Source: Argopecten irradians (lineage: Eukaryota; Mollusca; Bivalvia; Pectinida; Pectinidae). Taken from it: 64,000 nucleotides of DNA. Shown piece after piece: positions 33,494 through 46,118 of this stretch. The stretch lies in assembly GCF_041381155.1 (NCBI RefSeq), contig NC_091135.1:9148075-9212074 (forward strand), read 5' to 3'. The notes beneath the pieces are model-generated. The model did no database searches. It was given only the letters and a program-made list of their open reading frames with translations, and was not told the origin of the DNA. How positions within the stretch are numbered: the stretch's first letter is position 1; each line of letters starts with the position of its first letter. The position numbers were made by a program, and so were the translations under genes.

Positions 33494-34903
33494 GTTGATT
33501 CATACATACATATTTGTCTTTTATTTGAGTTAAAACGGACCCCAAAAACAGTTCTCTTCTAAAGTTTCTATTTAAAGTATGGACCCTTTTTGGCCCCCAA
33601 ATCCTTCATTTTTTCAAACCTGTTATTTTGTGATTAAGTCCATGAAATCCAAATATCGGGAACATCCTTGATATAATAGGCATGGTGTTTCTGTGTCACT
33701 GCAGCTGCAGTTACTATGGTAAACATCCTAAACATGCATATATTATGCAAATGCGGAGATGTGGTCAATTTGTTTGGTATGTGTTTCATCTAAAAACCAT
33801 TGAGTGCATCAGTGAACAATCCTTATATTTCTGAAGTGCTGACATATTATCAATAAGCATGAAGTTTGTTCAATATTTTGTTGTATTGTATCTTATGCAA
33901 AAACTAACGAAAATGGGCAAAAATGACTTAAAGCAAGAAATTGAATTTTTAACGAAATGATATTTTATGATTCTAACAGCAAATAAGATTACTCTTCACT
34001 TGAAATTATTTCACGGATTGAATTTTCGCGACTACATTGTTCCCCGAAATTGGAAAAAAATATTTCCTCCAAAAATATCAACAATACGACATATCTAAGT
34101 TAGCGATCATACAATAATATAAAAGATAAATAAACATTTGTATGTATATCTTTATATCTCTTTGACAAAGAGATTACTTGGAGTGGTCTTTAAAGAAGGC
34201 GATTCCGGAGCCGATTTAAGATACCCTATTCGGGGGGTCGAACATGTCTTGGTTTGTGAAGGTGTAATTTGGTATGCGAAGCAAATATGTCGTCGACAGC
34301 TCCGCTTCGAGGATCAACCGAGATTTGGAAATCATTCCTGTCCCTTCTATGCTTCATGCAATACTCTTATAGATATTGCGTTTGGATGATAAAATGATAG
34401 CAGTTTCTAAAAATACAAGAGATGATTGCTGTCTTCATTTAGCTAAAAATCTATTGAAGAAAAACCACGCGATTGTCACGCAAAAAAACAGCATCTGGGC
34501 ATGGTACAGGACCTTGTTTGGCTGAATGTGAAATTGTAGTTCGTTAGAACAGTCGTATACTACACAGAATATATTATAGAAAAAAACCGGTGTAGTATCA
34601 CATGGTGGTCGGATTATTTTTTCTGCACACATGAAATGTTGTACTTCCTGTTTGGATGTGTTACAGAGGCAGCGCTGGACCCAGAGAGAGAGAGAGATTA
34701 AAAGTGAGGAAATTCAAGAATTGTAAAGAAAATTATGATAGAACAGTTTCCTGAAGCCTACAATTGGCTCAACTAATTGGAAATTCACTTTATGTTATGA
34801 CTTGACACAAATGGCACACGCCTTTCAAACACTGTTTAAGACTAACATTTTGCAGAATAGTTACAGGTTTAACCTCTTTCGCAAGTAGAAATTCATTATA
34901 TAT
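33494..34903. other. Non-coding stretch
   Basis: No exon or known element was recognised. There is an (AG)n run at 34685-34697. The 83-codon frame at 34138 has no family features. Confidence 0.4.
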
Positions 34904-35473
34904 GGAAACTGGTTGGGACACATTATCTGAAAGACGTAAGCAGAAAAAAAATTATTATTTCATAAAATTCATCACAATATAGCTCCGTCTTATTTACATG
35001 ACATTTTACCTGATAGGGTTAATGAAAGTACCATTTAATCATGATTATGTATCACCTAGGTGATGCCTAGTGCTATTTGAAAAATCGTTTCTTCCCAGTA
35101 CGGTGAAACTTTGGAATTCATTAGATTTGGCAGTAAGATCTTCAGAAACTGTTTCAAAATTTAAAACCTTAATCAAACGGGAAAAGACTGTAGCAAGACG
35201 GTCAGTTGGAAACAGAAAACTTGATATTATGCATACAAGACTTCGTCATGGTTGCAGTGCGTTAAATGCTTACTTATTCAAAGTTAATTTAGTTTCATCA
35301 CCATCTTGTCGTTGTTTATTTCCTAGAGAAAATGCATATCATTATTTTTTCCAATGTGACCAATTATTTTGAAGTTGATACTTAATGGTTCTGATTCACT
35401 CAGCCCGAAAGATAATGAAAGCATGCGCCTGACAATCCAAGAATATATAAAAAATACTAATCGTTTTGTTTGA
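34904..35473 (+). mobile_element. LINE fragment: end of reverse-transcriptase ORF
   Basis: Translated pieces read ETGWDTLSERRKQKK, HKIHHNIAPSYLHDILPDR, then FLPSTVKLWNSLD, KLDIMHTRLRHGCSALN and CRCLFPRENAYHYFFQC. The stop is at 35471. This order, with 'LWNSL', 'HTRLRHG' and the 'C.C....E.A.H.FF.C' zinc-like end, is the C-terminal part of non-LTR retrotransposon ORF2 as common in molluscs. The endonuclease and catalytic RT core are missing, so this is a 5'-truncated copy. Frames change at least twice (near the A9 run at about 34947 and around 35030-35070), and it is not functional. Confidence 0.8.
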
Positions 35474-36172
35474 TCTAACAACATTCACTGGTTGCTAAAT
35501 GATAATTGCTGGTATTTCATTTTCAAAACTTGTTTCATGATATGTATATTTTTTTCTTTCTAAAGAACATTAATACCAAAATGTATTTGTAAGATGTCTA
35601 TTGCAAAATCATTATTATTATATATTATTTTAGATTGTTTACAAAATTAATGTTCAATTGTACGGAATTAGTCACGTCATGAATGTCAAATGTTAAAACA
35701 ATTTTACAAAATGACACAATATGGCATGGTATTATGTCGAAGCTAGGCTAGACCGACGAAAAACGGCGACAGTGCTAATGAGAACCAACTTTATCACAAG
35801 AGCTCTTTGATTAATATCGACAGATATCTGATAGACTGATAGAAACATAAAGAGTTCATAAAAGCGAAACCAGGCATACTCAAACCTACAAGACTATCAC
35901 GGAAAAGTCGGATTTAAATAAGATCGTATCTTACCTTTCTAGTGGCGCGAAAAATCCCATTATCCTACGTCAAAATATGTGGTTTAGATAAATCACATTG
36001 TCCACGTTGTCTCTCGTGGAATAGAATTCCATCATCAGCTAAATCACCTCAGCAGCGTCCTTCCCCAAGCGCTGATTCGGAACCGCATCACTACTATTGT
36101 AGGGTATCTACATTGCGCGATATTAACTGTTACTTCAAGAGATGTAATGATTAAATAATTTGAAAGTGTATG
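35474..36172. other. Non-coding stretch
   Basis: No gene is seen; the 70-codon frame at 35942 has no recognisable features. Confidence 0.4.
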
Positions 36173-36219
36173 TTATTTTGTAGATTTTTACGTATAATAC
36201 GTAAAAATCTACAAAATAA
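36173..36219. repeat. Perfect 23-bp palindrome with 1-nt centre
   Basis: The left arm 36173-36195 (ttattttgtagatttttacg + tat) is exactly complementary to 36197-36219, with a single A between. Confidence 0.95.
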
Positions 36220-36434
36220 TACGGTATTATTGCTAAAATAAAGTTTGATGTGGTATGAAATGTACTTTTGATTATTTTATTTATGATACCACGAGCAACT
36301 ATATTATATCTGGAAAATATCCGCTGTTCTGGTATTTGTATATAAATGTACGTGCTGACGTCAGCGATGTGACGAGCGGCAAATTTAAACGCATTATCAG
36401 CGACGTTTCTTCAAAAAATAGTTGAATGTAAATA

Positions 36435-36590
36435 TAAGCAATAAACAGTTACCAAATTATAGTATATAGTCAATATGAATACAATTTGAGTGACAGATAA
36501 ATAATCATGCGGGCGACATTCAATTTATCTGTCACCCAAATTGTATTCATATTGACTATATACTACAATTTGGTAACTGTTTATTGCTTA
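36435..36590. repeat. 68-bp-arm near-perfect inverted repeat
   Basis: Arms 36435-36502 and 36523-36590 match with about two mismatches around a 20-nt loop (aatcatgcgggcgacattca). The arms include 'ggtaactgtttattgctta' and its complement. This looks like a foldback MITE; no target duplication is evident. A CRE-like tgacgtca lies 75 bp upstream. Confidence 0.9.
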
Positions 36591-37937
36591 AGAATATGTA
36601 AATTGGTATCAATTGGAATGCCTCCATATTTGGCATATTTACGTGATATAAATTACAACCGTCATTTGCATGACGCCAACAAGGACTCGATGTGTATGCT
36701 TTTGTGACGTCGAATCCGGTAACACAAACGCTCTTTGTACCTGTTATAGATACTAGTACACATAACAACATGATTATTTGGTGACAGAAATATATACCTA
36801 ACCCTGTGGACTTGCAATCCTGAAAAATGCATGTTTTCCTATACATTACTACAATTTAAAAGCAATACAACAATTTACAATGTTAGCCCCGATGTATACC
36901 ACTTTTTATCAACATGGGTATGTACAGGAAGTGATATATACATATGTAGGCATACAAAATATTGCTAATTGAAATGGGGGCTAAGACCTTAAGCAAGGTA
37001 CCAATTTGCATGATTTGAGTTCACATCATAAATATAGATGTACTACGATAATCATCTTGATACCAAAATGACGAAACTGTAGTCGATAAAAGATCCAAGA
37101 TCTTAAATAAAGATAAACAAAAAAAGCGGTTATCAACTCTGGAGATACAATCGTAGCATAACACAAACAACGATGGTATGGAAAAGAAACCGGCGAGTTG
37201 GTATTAAGTCAATAAACGGTGTCAGGTCAAACAAAAACTCGTACAAATGTACGCTTGAGTAAATGTACCTATCAACACACCATAATATTCCGTACATACA
37301 TGGCCATTTCTTAAAATCAGAAATACTTTACAACGAGAAGGCTGGCAGTGAATTGTTTAAGACGTAGTAAAATATGATATATTATTAAATCTGATTGCGT
37401 AAAATGTAGAGTTAGGAAAATTTTGAAGGATTATCATCTTAACGAGTTTTGCACTGAGAATCCTCTCTCGGTTCACGACAGATTAACTTTATTGCATTTA
37501 AGTAAAGGGGTTAGTATGTCTTAAACTGTAATACACGACCTGCATAAGGTGCATGGCTAATGGCGACCAATGAACCATATTTTTATTATGATCTTTAGCT
37601 CAACGCCGCATGGATTGACGATTGGGATAACATGAATGGTTCATTACAAGTTCAATGACTGATCTGACTTCTCGGCTAATTTGCATGAATACAAAGGCTT
37701 AGAGGTATTTAATTAAAGTTGTTTTGTCTCTGCAAGCCTTTATTCTGCCAAATAAGCAGCGCGGGATTTTAAGTGATTGTCTTGTAATTGTGCGAAATAT
37801 TTTTTTCATTCTAATATTTGTTATTAAACATACTCAAATATATTATAACATGGCCTCAAAACGCCGTAGCTCGAAGAAACACGGGGAAAATATCATGACG
37901 AAAAAGGAAACAAAACAGTGAACTTTTACTATTTATC
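36591..37937. other. Non-coding stretch
   Basis: No exon, tandem repeat or element was recognised. Confidence 0.4.
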
Positions 37938-38143
37938 AGGTTTGGGTTTATTAGTTTAACGTCCTATCAACTGCCATGGTCATGTAAGGACGTGCTAGGT
38001 TTGTTGGTGGAGGGAAACCGGAGTACCCGGAGAAAAATCACCGATCAGCAGTCAGTACCTGGGAACTGCCCCACATTTGATTCGAACTCGCGACGAACTG
38101 GAGGGCTTGTGGTAATATGTCGAGACATCTTCATCGCGGCCAC
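37938..38143 (-). mobile_element. tRNA-derived SINE
   Basis: On the minus strand it starts GTGGCCGCGATGAAGATGTC, has the B box CGAGTTCGAATC, then a body with 'ctccgggtactccggtttcc' and 'acgtccttacatgaccat'. The same body is at 41083 (+) and 62224 (-). It resembles the abundant tRNA-headed SINE of molluscs. Confidence 0.8.
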
Positions 38144-39580
38144 ACTATCTATCATTATTCTAATATCATGAGATGTCGTAATATAGATGTGTTTATTTTA
38201 AATAAAAAGCTGTATTCAATAGATTATATAGATTATAGCTGATTTTATCTCGTCAAATGATATATGTAAATGATGGTATCGGACAGGAGTAGAAATAGCT
38301 TTAAGTGACGGCCATCCAATGTTGGCATACAACAAAGGCTTTGCATTTGCACATTGCGTCTGTCAACCAATCATATTCAAGGTTTCGTTTCTTATAACCA
38401 ATCGTAGTCAGAGTTTCAATTTAGACATGTAATACCGGGTGTAGTGTTTAAGGACAAACTGGACGATTTTACGGTCATTTGGAATTTCGATTCATATAAA
38501 GTCCAGTTTTGAACAGGTTTGTATACGATGAGCAATTCTTTCTGATGTGGTATGCAGTTGTCATTTATTTTTTGTTAGAAGGCATGAACGAGTTTTCGAT
38601 AAGTATTTTAAATTAAATGCAAACAATCAAGGCAAGATTGGAATCGTTACATGGATTTTTTTTCATAAATCCATGCATTTAGTAATAGTAAATGAATTAC
38701 ACCAATTTGATCCTAAACATTCTTGGGGGAAATACATAAGATTTATGATTATGATCAGTATGACCCCCTGGGGCTAGAGGGGTATGGCCAATAACAGATG
38801 AGGGGGATGTCTTAAAAATGTTACTAGTATAATGTATATTTGATGAATTTACACAATATTTGGTCAGAGGCGAATATACATTGATGTCTCGTAAAGGCTT
38901 TTGATATTATGTGAGGCTTTATAACCGCCAGTTTTGCGAAACCTTGAAAAACTAAGACTTTGCATTGGCGTTGCCAGCTTGACAAATAGTCTGGGGACAA
39001 AGGTAATTTGCCAAGCCACACTAGATTCCTCTACAATTATTAACAGTATTAACAATAGTATTTTTCATCAACTGATGTCGTTATTAGGATATAAACTCCA
39101 GGCAAAATTTGGAAATTTTGTTACATTAAAAAGTATTACAAAAACATAATGTGGCATTAACATGCAATATTGTTTTGTGTTTTTGTGTCCTGGTTTAGGA
39201 ACAGATCGCCTAATAAACATAATATCAATTTTATAGTTTTATTTGATTGGATCCAGTACTTAATTGGTATGTAACTATATATTTACAGTTTGTACTGACA
39301 TGGACTCAATAACCATGCTTTCTAGTATTATCATTATCTGTATATAATGTTATTACAACACGGGCGGTGATTCTATTGTTACGAGAATAGTTGCTGGCGT
39401 AGCAATGCAGGGTCATGACCCCACTTTTGGTGGGAAAATATGAATGACTCGATTCTAATCAGCTGTTCAATCGAATTCGTTGACGATGACGAGAGGGAAC
39501 AAAATATTGGTATTTTAATAAAAACTATGCAACTGTCACGAGAATAGATATTATTCATTTACTTGAAAAACTGTAAATAT
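38144..39580. other. Non-coding, upstream of the RRM-UBL-GTPase gene
   Basis: No coding exon was found. 38755-38795 has a fragment ('gaccccctggggctagaggg') related to the 161-bp satellite. A first non-coding exon could lie here, but no donor could be paired with confidence. Confidence 0.4.
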
Positions 39581-39705
39581 AAGGAATATGTTTTTATTTT
39601 ATTGAGGTTATAAGAGTATAATGATAATGGAGCCCGTGTAAATTTTACACGTGCTCCATTATCATTATACCCTGATAACCTCAACAAAATAAAAGTCTAT
39701 TCCTT
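39581..39705. repeat. 62-bp-arm palindrome just 5' of the RRM exon
   Basis: The arms are symmetrical about 39643 with no gaps and about six mismatches. The core is cgtgtaaa-t-tttacacg, preceded by 'gtataatgataatggagc'. It lies 52 bp before the ATG at 39758. Confidence 0.9.
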
Positions 39706-39757
39706 AAATATCGTCACTTACTTGAACATATAAATCATATTCTAGATACATGCACAG

Positions 39758-39842
39758 ATGGATACCATTTATGTGTCTGGGATACCGAAAGGGCTAAACA
39801 GCAAAGCGACTTGTCTGTTGATCAGAAAATACATTGAATCTG
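39758..39842 (+). CDS. RRM-UBL-GTPase gene, exon 1 (RRM strand 1, helix 1)
   Basis: From ATG 39758 the exon reads MDTIYVSGIPKGLNSKA and TCLLIRKYIESG, then a donor GTAGGT at 39843, ending one base into a codon. IYVSGI is a good RNP2 strand of an RNA recognition motif, and the following stretch is its first helix. The ATG follows 'tgcacag', so it could also be an internal exon. It joins exon 2 in frame (G|TG = Val). Confidence 0.7.
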
Positions 39843-40833
39843 GTAGGTACAAATTTCATTATTTATCATATAACTGCCTGATTTGTCTTTTTTCGATGCT
39901 ATTATTTTCAATTCCATACATATATGTTACAAAAATGACACAAAATGAATAATATTTTAATAGCTAAAAAAAACAACTTCATCATCTATGTACACGAACA
40001 TTACAAAATCAATGTATTTCGTTTTATCGTATATCAATATTGTAGGTATGTAGTGTGTTTAGAGGGATACCGATATGGTTCTCAACATCACAGTTAGTAC
40101 TTGATATTATTATCATTATCATTTTTCTTCTTATTTCATCCTATCTTTTTCGTCAAATAAATTTTCACAGAATTTTTTAGAAACTACTGAATGGGACATT
40201 TAAATACAAACCTTAAATGTGGTAGTTGGAATAGAGAAGTTCTTTATAGATAGTCCAAGAGAGCCGATTTCATTTTTATCAGATTCATGAAATAGGGAAC
40301 AAACTGTATGGGATCGAAAAAAAAATGGCGTCGTTTAAAAACTAAAAACTGAAAGCTAAAAACTAATAAAATCATCTATGGCATGGTAAATAAGGCCAGT
40401 TAGTGATTAAGACGCAAGGAAAATATGGAAATCAATGCATAAGTATTGTAAAAAAAGATATATCGTATAATGGGATAAGTTGGTTTGCCATAGTTCGCAT
40501 TAAAATCAGTTATTATGATATTTACGAAATAACGAATTATATTAACAATGCTTAAGAAAATGACGTACAACTGAGTCTGTTCAAGTTGTCAGTTATGTCT
40601 TTAGCAATGATATAACTAATAATCATTTCTAAGCCACTAAAAAGTATTTGTTCTTACGAAATACAAATAATAAAACAACAGTCGGTCTCTTGCCTGAGAG
40701 AAAATAAATACAATGCTAGAAAATGAACCAATCACTAAATATAGCATGTTATGTTTGAATACAGATTCTCATTGTCAGCAATCATAATGATAATGATTTT
40801 TCTAAATTTTCCAATTTTCCTTTTTTTTTTCAG

Positions 40834-40871
40834 TGGCTCAAGTGAAGAAAGTATGGATAAACAAAGAAAAG
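40834..40871 (+). CDS. RRM-UBL-GTPase gene, exon 2 (RRM strand 2)
   Basis: A 38-bp exon after a long T-rich acceptor (ttttttttttcag) with donor GTACGT at 40872. It adds VAQVKKVWINKEK, the second strand and loop of the RRM, and ends between codons. The exon is tiny, but frame, acceptor and donor all agree with exons 1 and 3. Confidence 0.7.
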
Positions 40872-41082
40872 GTACGTGAATTATTATCCAATACGGTGTG
40901 TAATGATAGTGTAAACTACATTTTTTGAATGGCAACATGGCCCCAATGCAATCGTTTCAAATGGGAATATTTCGCATTCAGTACTTAAGAGTACTTAAAG
41001 TGATAATGGAAGATAAAAAACATTCAATTGAGCCACTTTTAACTTTACCGACACCTATATAAAGCAGACGAAAGCAGAATAA

Positions 41083-41263
41083 AGGCTGTGGTGACCGAGT
41101 GGTTCCAACATATTACCCCGAATCCCATGTGGAGCAATTGCCAGGTACTGACCGCTGGTGGGTGGTTTTTCTCCGGGTACTCCGACCTTCTTCCACCAAC
41201 AAACCTGCCACATCCTTAATGACTATGACTGTTAAGGACGTGCTTCTAATAAAAACCATTTTT
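41083..41263 (+). mobile_element. tRNA-derived SINE in intron 2
   Basis: The head 'tgtggtgaccgagtggttcc' carries an A box; 'tttctccgggtactccgacc' and 'aaggacgtgctt' match the SINE at 37938 in opposite orientation. It is more diverged than that copy. Confidence 0.75.
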
Positions 41264-41328
41264 TTCAATAACCGCATTAGCCAACCAAGTTTCCAGGAAT
41301 TGCCAAACAACTTTCTGTTTATCATTTT

Positions 41329-41521
41329 AATAATTGGGTTTCTAGATCACAAAACGACGTAGGTAAAGTACAATTTACCTTCGATTAGTCCCACCTTTCG
41401 GTGATTATGACGTCACGAAACTCGCGTCAAATGGTGACGTCATAATCACCGGATGGTGGGACTAATCGACGTTGAATTGTACTTTACTCACCTCGTTTTG
41501 GGATCTCGAAACCCCCGTATT
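41329..41521. repeat. ~87-bp-arm inverted repeat (foldback MITE), intron 2
   Basis: Arms 41329-41415 and 41434-41521 match at roughly 85% around an 18-nt loop. The inner ends are 'ggtgattatgacgtcac' and its complement, so a CRE-like tgacgtca stands on each side of the loop. Confidence 0.85.
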
Positions 41522-42632
41522 AAGGTTATTCCTCTAATAAGTAAAGAAATATTTTTTTCACATCTTAAAGGCCCATTACCTTTCCGGATCAAAATATAAA
41601 GGTTTCTTAAAAAACCATTAATAACATCAGAAAATGCATACCGATGACCTAAAATAAGGTTACGACACCAAACATATGCAAGATTTCCTGCGTAATATAT
41701 GAAAACAGTGGAGAGTCAATTCGCTGTTTTGCCGTCTGGCGCAGTGATAGTCAACTACCGCGCGGTATTTAGGACGACGGCGGGAAACATAATACGACCC
41801 GCGTTATGAAAATAAACATTTTATTTATTTTAATCAAATCGTTCAGAAGGTGATGATAACTGTTGCATTGACGGTAAGTTAATAATTTTTGCGACTCTAC
41901 AAAATTACCGATCTTGTTTTACATTCCCATTTTAAAAATAAAAAAAGCCGTTTCGGAAAGGTAGCGGGCCTTTAAATGTCTTTAGATTAATCAATTCCTT
42001 ATCAAAATATAATTTGGATATCTCATGTAGGTGCACTCTAAATTCAATACCCTGCAAGTAAAATCTAGTTTTCCCCATTATAAATTTAGCTCTGGTAGAA
42101 AGGCCGCATTACTCAAATGAACCGTGCTTTATCAACATTAAGTTTTAAACCAGGGATTCTGACAGAATGTATGTGGCGGATGGTCTACTTGAGAGAAGCC
42201 GCTTTGATTTGGAGAAACGACACTCTTTAAGAACAAAATCTTGATATTTGTTGCCAAATTTTATTCTCTAGACTTTTTGTTGGGTTTGATTTTTCTTGAT
42301 ATTTCTTTGGATTGTCACTCTCTTCTTGCCATCTTGATCAAACGACACTTTTTAATTTCATTAAATTCTATTTTTTTCTCATTCCATTTTTATTCACTGA
42401 TACTTAAGCATTCACATGTTCTTGTTCTTCTCAATTTTGAATATTTTCTTAAGATTATCTCCGATGCTATTTAGCTGTTTCTCTTTAAAGGAGACGTAGG
42501 AAATACCTTTACTCCTGATTACCATTATAGTTTTGAGAAAAGTTGGTCATTAATAACACATTGAACATCTGTAGCAGGAACTGATGTTGTCCTATTATAG
42601 ACTATAGATATAAAAGTGAGAAATTGGAGTTC

Positions 42633-43031
42633 TCCCATACTTCACAGGGATATCCCGCGGTTGCTAGTGAAAAGATAACTCTATCTTACACAGGGGGGTG
42701 TAAGACAGCTCACACGCGCTAGACAATAACGTGACGTCATCAATACATGCGGCGTAACTGCGCCGCGCATTGTAGATGACGTCATCAATTTTGACGCATA
42801 ACGACGTTCCTGCGATAATGGCGCGATGAAAAAGCTGGAAACCAAGTGGAATCTCATCATTTTTTCTACTAAGTATGGGAGAAAAAGAATCAAACATGGG
42901 TCTGTGAAGTGGACAGGGATATCTCAACCCTCGTGAAAGATTTTGGCCGTCAACCCTCGGCAAGCCTCGGGTTGACCGGCCAAAATCTTTCACTCGGGTT
43001 GAGATATCCCTGTCCACTTCACAGACCCATG
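42633..43031. repeat. Nested inverted repeats, intron 2
   Basis: The outer part has 'ttctcccatactt' at 42633 and its exact complement at 42871, enclosing two 'tgacgtcat' sites and a GC-rich imperfect hairpin (42725-42785). It abuts a second hairpin at 42895-43031, whose 60-bp arms (starting catgggtctgtgaagtggac) match with two to three mismatches and one gap. The 117-codon frame on the minus strand here is a by-product. Confidence 0.8.
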
Positions 43032-43559
43032 TAAGATTATATTATTCCAGAGCTCCTTGTTTCGTTTGAATTCATTTTATGTAGATCCCTATAAAATGAT
43101 TCTCAATAATTTCTAAAACCCCTCTCCCTTGCCTTTTGGTAATTTATAACTGTTATAGCTTGTAAATTTACAATTTTAAAATCACAATTTGAGTTTATTG
43201 TCTAGATTTCCAAGTAAAATGTACTTATCGTTAACAAAATATTCTAAAATATTTGGTATAGAGTCATAAAAAGTAGGTGTTTCAATGTTTGACCTTATTA
43301 CGTGATGAAATTCATTTTGAATCTTCAAAATAATTCTCCATAAATCTTGTCATTCTCTTACAGCTTAAACTTCAACATTACAACTAAAAAAACCAACAAT
43401 TCCCCTTGAGTTAGATTTTAATGAACTAAAATTACAGTCACAACACCATAAACTTCTTGTAGACAGCATTTCAACAATTGTTATTCTTCACATACGCACG
43501 TACGTCTTTACAAGTCCGATACAATTCGCTGATAATATCGACACCCACTCCATTGTCTA

Positions 43560-43913
43560 ATAATTCAATTTTGCTTGTTACGAGCATTTTCATTGGCTTA
43601 AAAATTTACTTTATCAGCCCTTAAAGGAAAAAATGGCGTCGCCGTTTATAACGTTGCTTCTGATTGGCTGAGATGACGGCGTAATGATTTCATAGACAAA
43701 AGAGTCCCATAATGAATTTTGAATATTGAAGAGATTATCTTTAGTAAATTGAATTATAAGGATTAATTTGAATAGATTTTTTATGTTATGGAGATATAAC
43801 ACAAAAATCTGAGTGTACTCTCATCATAAACCGCTTCGCGGTTTATTTAGAGTACACTCAGATTTTTGTGTTATATCTCCATAACATAAAAAATCTTTTC
43901 AAGTTAATCTTTA
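43560..43913 (+). mobile_element. 354-bp hairpin-ended element, copy A
   Basis: It starts 'aattcaattttgcttgttac', passes 'cattttcattggctt' and 'ttctgattggctgagatgac', and ends in a long hairpin (43761-43909) centred on accgcttcgcggt, with arms containing 'tatggagatataacacaaaa'. Copy B at 52068 is the same element on the other strand; a worn copy C lies at 59291. There is no coding capacity. Confidence 0.88.
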
Positions 43914-44257
43914 AATATTTCAATTAACTATAAAACTGATGATATCAACCTACAGAAGACAGATATGAAGAATTAACATATCAAACAAGCTAAAGGTCAA
44001 TGTTGATTTCTCGACATGCTATTCTGGCATTATAATAATTCCACGTTGATAAATTGAATGTTTACAAATTTGAATGTCGGTCATTCTAAAGAACATGGTG
44101 GCGGATTAGATTGAAATCTATTTAATTGGTGCTACATTGTATATAAAGAATTAATCATGGACCAGAAAACTACATACATGCATAAAAAGGTGCACAATCT
44201 TTATGTTAATCATATTTTACAATCACAATTGAATTACAGTGTTTTATTGTTTTACAG

Positions 44258-44320
44258 GGATGCGGACATATAACATTGTTCGACTCCACATCTGTGGATA
44301 TGGTACTATCACTTGACGGA
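44258..44320 (+). CDS. RRM-UBL-GTPase gene, exon 3 (RRM strand 3, helix 2)
   Basis: A 63-bp exon of 21 full codons between 'tgttttacag' and GTAAGT. It reads GCGHITLFDSTSVDM and VLSLDG. KGCGHITLFD across the junction fits the RNP1 strand, followed by helix 2. The aromatic residues normal in RNP1 are partly replaced, so the RNA-binding mode may differ from a canonical RRM. Confidence 0.72.
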
Positions 44321-45243
44321 GTAAGTTTAATGATTGTTTAATTGATTATAGAATTTCATGTGCATTCATTGAGGTTTGAGGGTATAGGATCAGTGACTTA
44401 CCGTCAATGACAAATTTGTGGGTGGTGCTTAAAGTAATTTAAATCCCATTAACCTTTATATTACGTTGGACGAGAAAAATATAATTGATAAAGCGTGACT
44501 ATGATGGCCCGCCTAATATGACCTCCTTATTATCTTTCATTGGAGTGTACATTCCTTGAAAGACCATTGAGTTATTCAAATTGCTCCTAGTCATGATCCA
44601 CTGTATACATTTAAATTAATTTCAAAATATCTATGTTGACTCTGAAAACTCCTTCCCCCCGTTACCGCATTAAAGCTGGAGTTTTGAGACCTCATAGCCT
44701 GATTTGGTTTTAAATTGTACTTGAAATCGCTACCGGTCATGATATACTAAATGCAACAAATGGTATAACTTGTCTCTTAAAGGCCGAAGGGGATGCACAA
44801 TTATAGTTAGTAATGAAATATTGACTAGAATGATAAGACAACTCTTTTGTAGCCAAAATGGCTGGTTAGAATTACAAAAAAACACACAAAAATCAATAGT
44901 TGCACATCCTTTAACCATTGTTGTTAACTAAATACGCAGGTGAGCCCTCCAGGTTCCTTGGAATTTTTAAAGCTGTAAAACAAATTAACATTCACATCAT
45001 TTTAAGCTTGTTAAGTTTTGACATTTAGAAATGAAACCTCAATTTTTATTTAAAATACCCTCGTCCTCGTCTACTTGATATAATATATAAAATAAAATGA
45101 CCTTCAGAAATATATTTATATATTTACAAATGCCAAAATTTCTTATAAGCTGTACCATTGTACAGAATACATCCTATCTAAAATAACTACTAAGGGCTTT
45201 ATCAAAAACAATTTAAAATCTACAATAATTGATCTAATTTCAG

Positions 45244-45576
45244 AAGGTCAATGTCAACGGATGTCTACTCACACTTTGTAGAAACCGTAAAGTTAACCCT
45301 CTGACAAAACCTAAAACAAAAGAAAATCGTCAGAACGATCTGATTCAATCTCATGATTACACAAGACCGACAAAAATAGCATACGAGACTTATGCTGCAT
45401 ACAAGGAAGATGTTCCACAGACGGATACGCTATACCAATATGCTGCCCCAGTACCGACAAGATGTCAGCGAAAGAAAAGAAAACCATGGAAAGATACAGC
45501 CCGAATATCTTCTATACAGACTCCTAAGTCAGGAAGAGTACGTAAACGGCACAGTCGGCATAGGAAGAAAAATCAG
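45244..45576 (+). CDS. RRM-UBL-GTPase gene, exon 4 (RRM end, basic linker)
   Basis: 333 bp, 111 codons, with acceptor 'tctaatttcag' and donor GTAAAC. It begins KVNVNGCLLTLCRNRKVNP, the last RRM strand. A linker with Tyr-rich text (YTRPTKIAYETYAAY) follows, then a very basic end (TRCQRKKRKPWK; RVRKRHSRHRKKNQ). The basic clusters could be nuclear-localisation or RNA-contact segments. Frame and phase fit exons 3 and 5. Confidence 0.72.
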
Positions 45577-46118
45577 GTAAACTAATGTTGCCGAAATTTT
45601 ATTATTATTAGATTAAGTTTAATATTTTTTGACAAATGAAAATCGGTTTGAGGGAAATAACAATGATTGTTTTGCCCGATCGCTTGAAACTGGGACGTTA
45701 GTAATATGATATATGTTAATATTTGAGAAGTTAACACATATAGTTTTGTTAAATTTATAACGTTATAGCTATGATCGTCTCAAATTCAGCTTTGATAAGA
45801 TCTCGTTAAAACGCGTTTTAAGCTATATGGTTTTACATTAAGACAAGAAGAGTTTTGGGATGAGGTTATGTGTGCACTTCTGTTATAAAATTGTAAATCG
45901 CATTTCAGTACAAATAAATGAAAAACGAATGTACCAATACATTACTTTTATTATTAAAAGTGTATCACCGGAATCCTTCGATTATCAGGTATTTTGCTTC
46001 TATTCATTTGATTAAACAGTGTCATTTAAGAAGATTGTATATTTCTAAATGCAACTGCAAGATAAGTTTAAGTTTAAAAGTAATCTCTGATTATTATCTA
46101 TTTACTTTTGATAAACAG

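Noticed and set aside
42664-43017. 117-codon frame on the minus strand
   Set aside because: It sits entirely in nested foldback repeats and has no family similarity.
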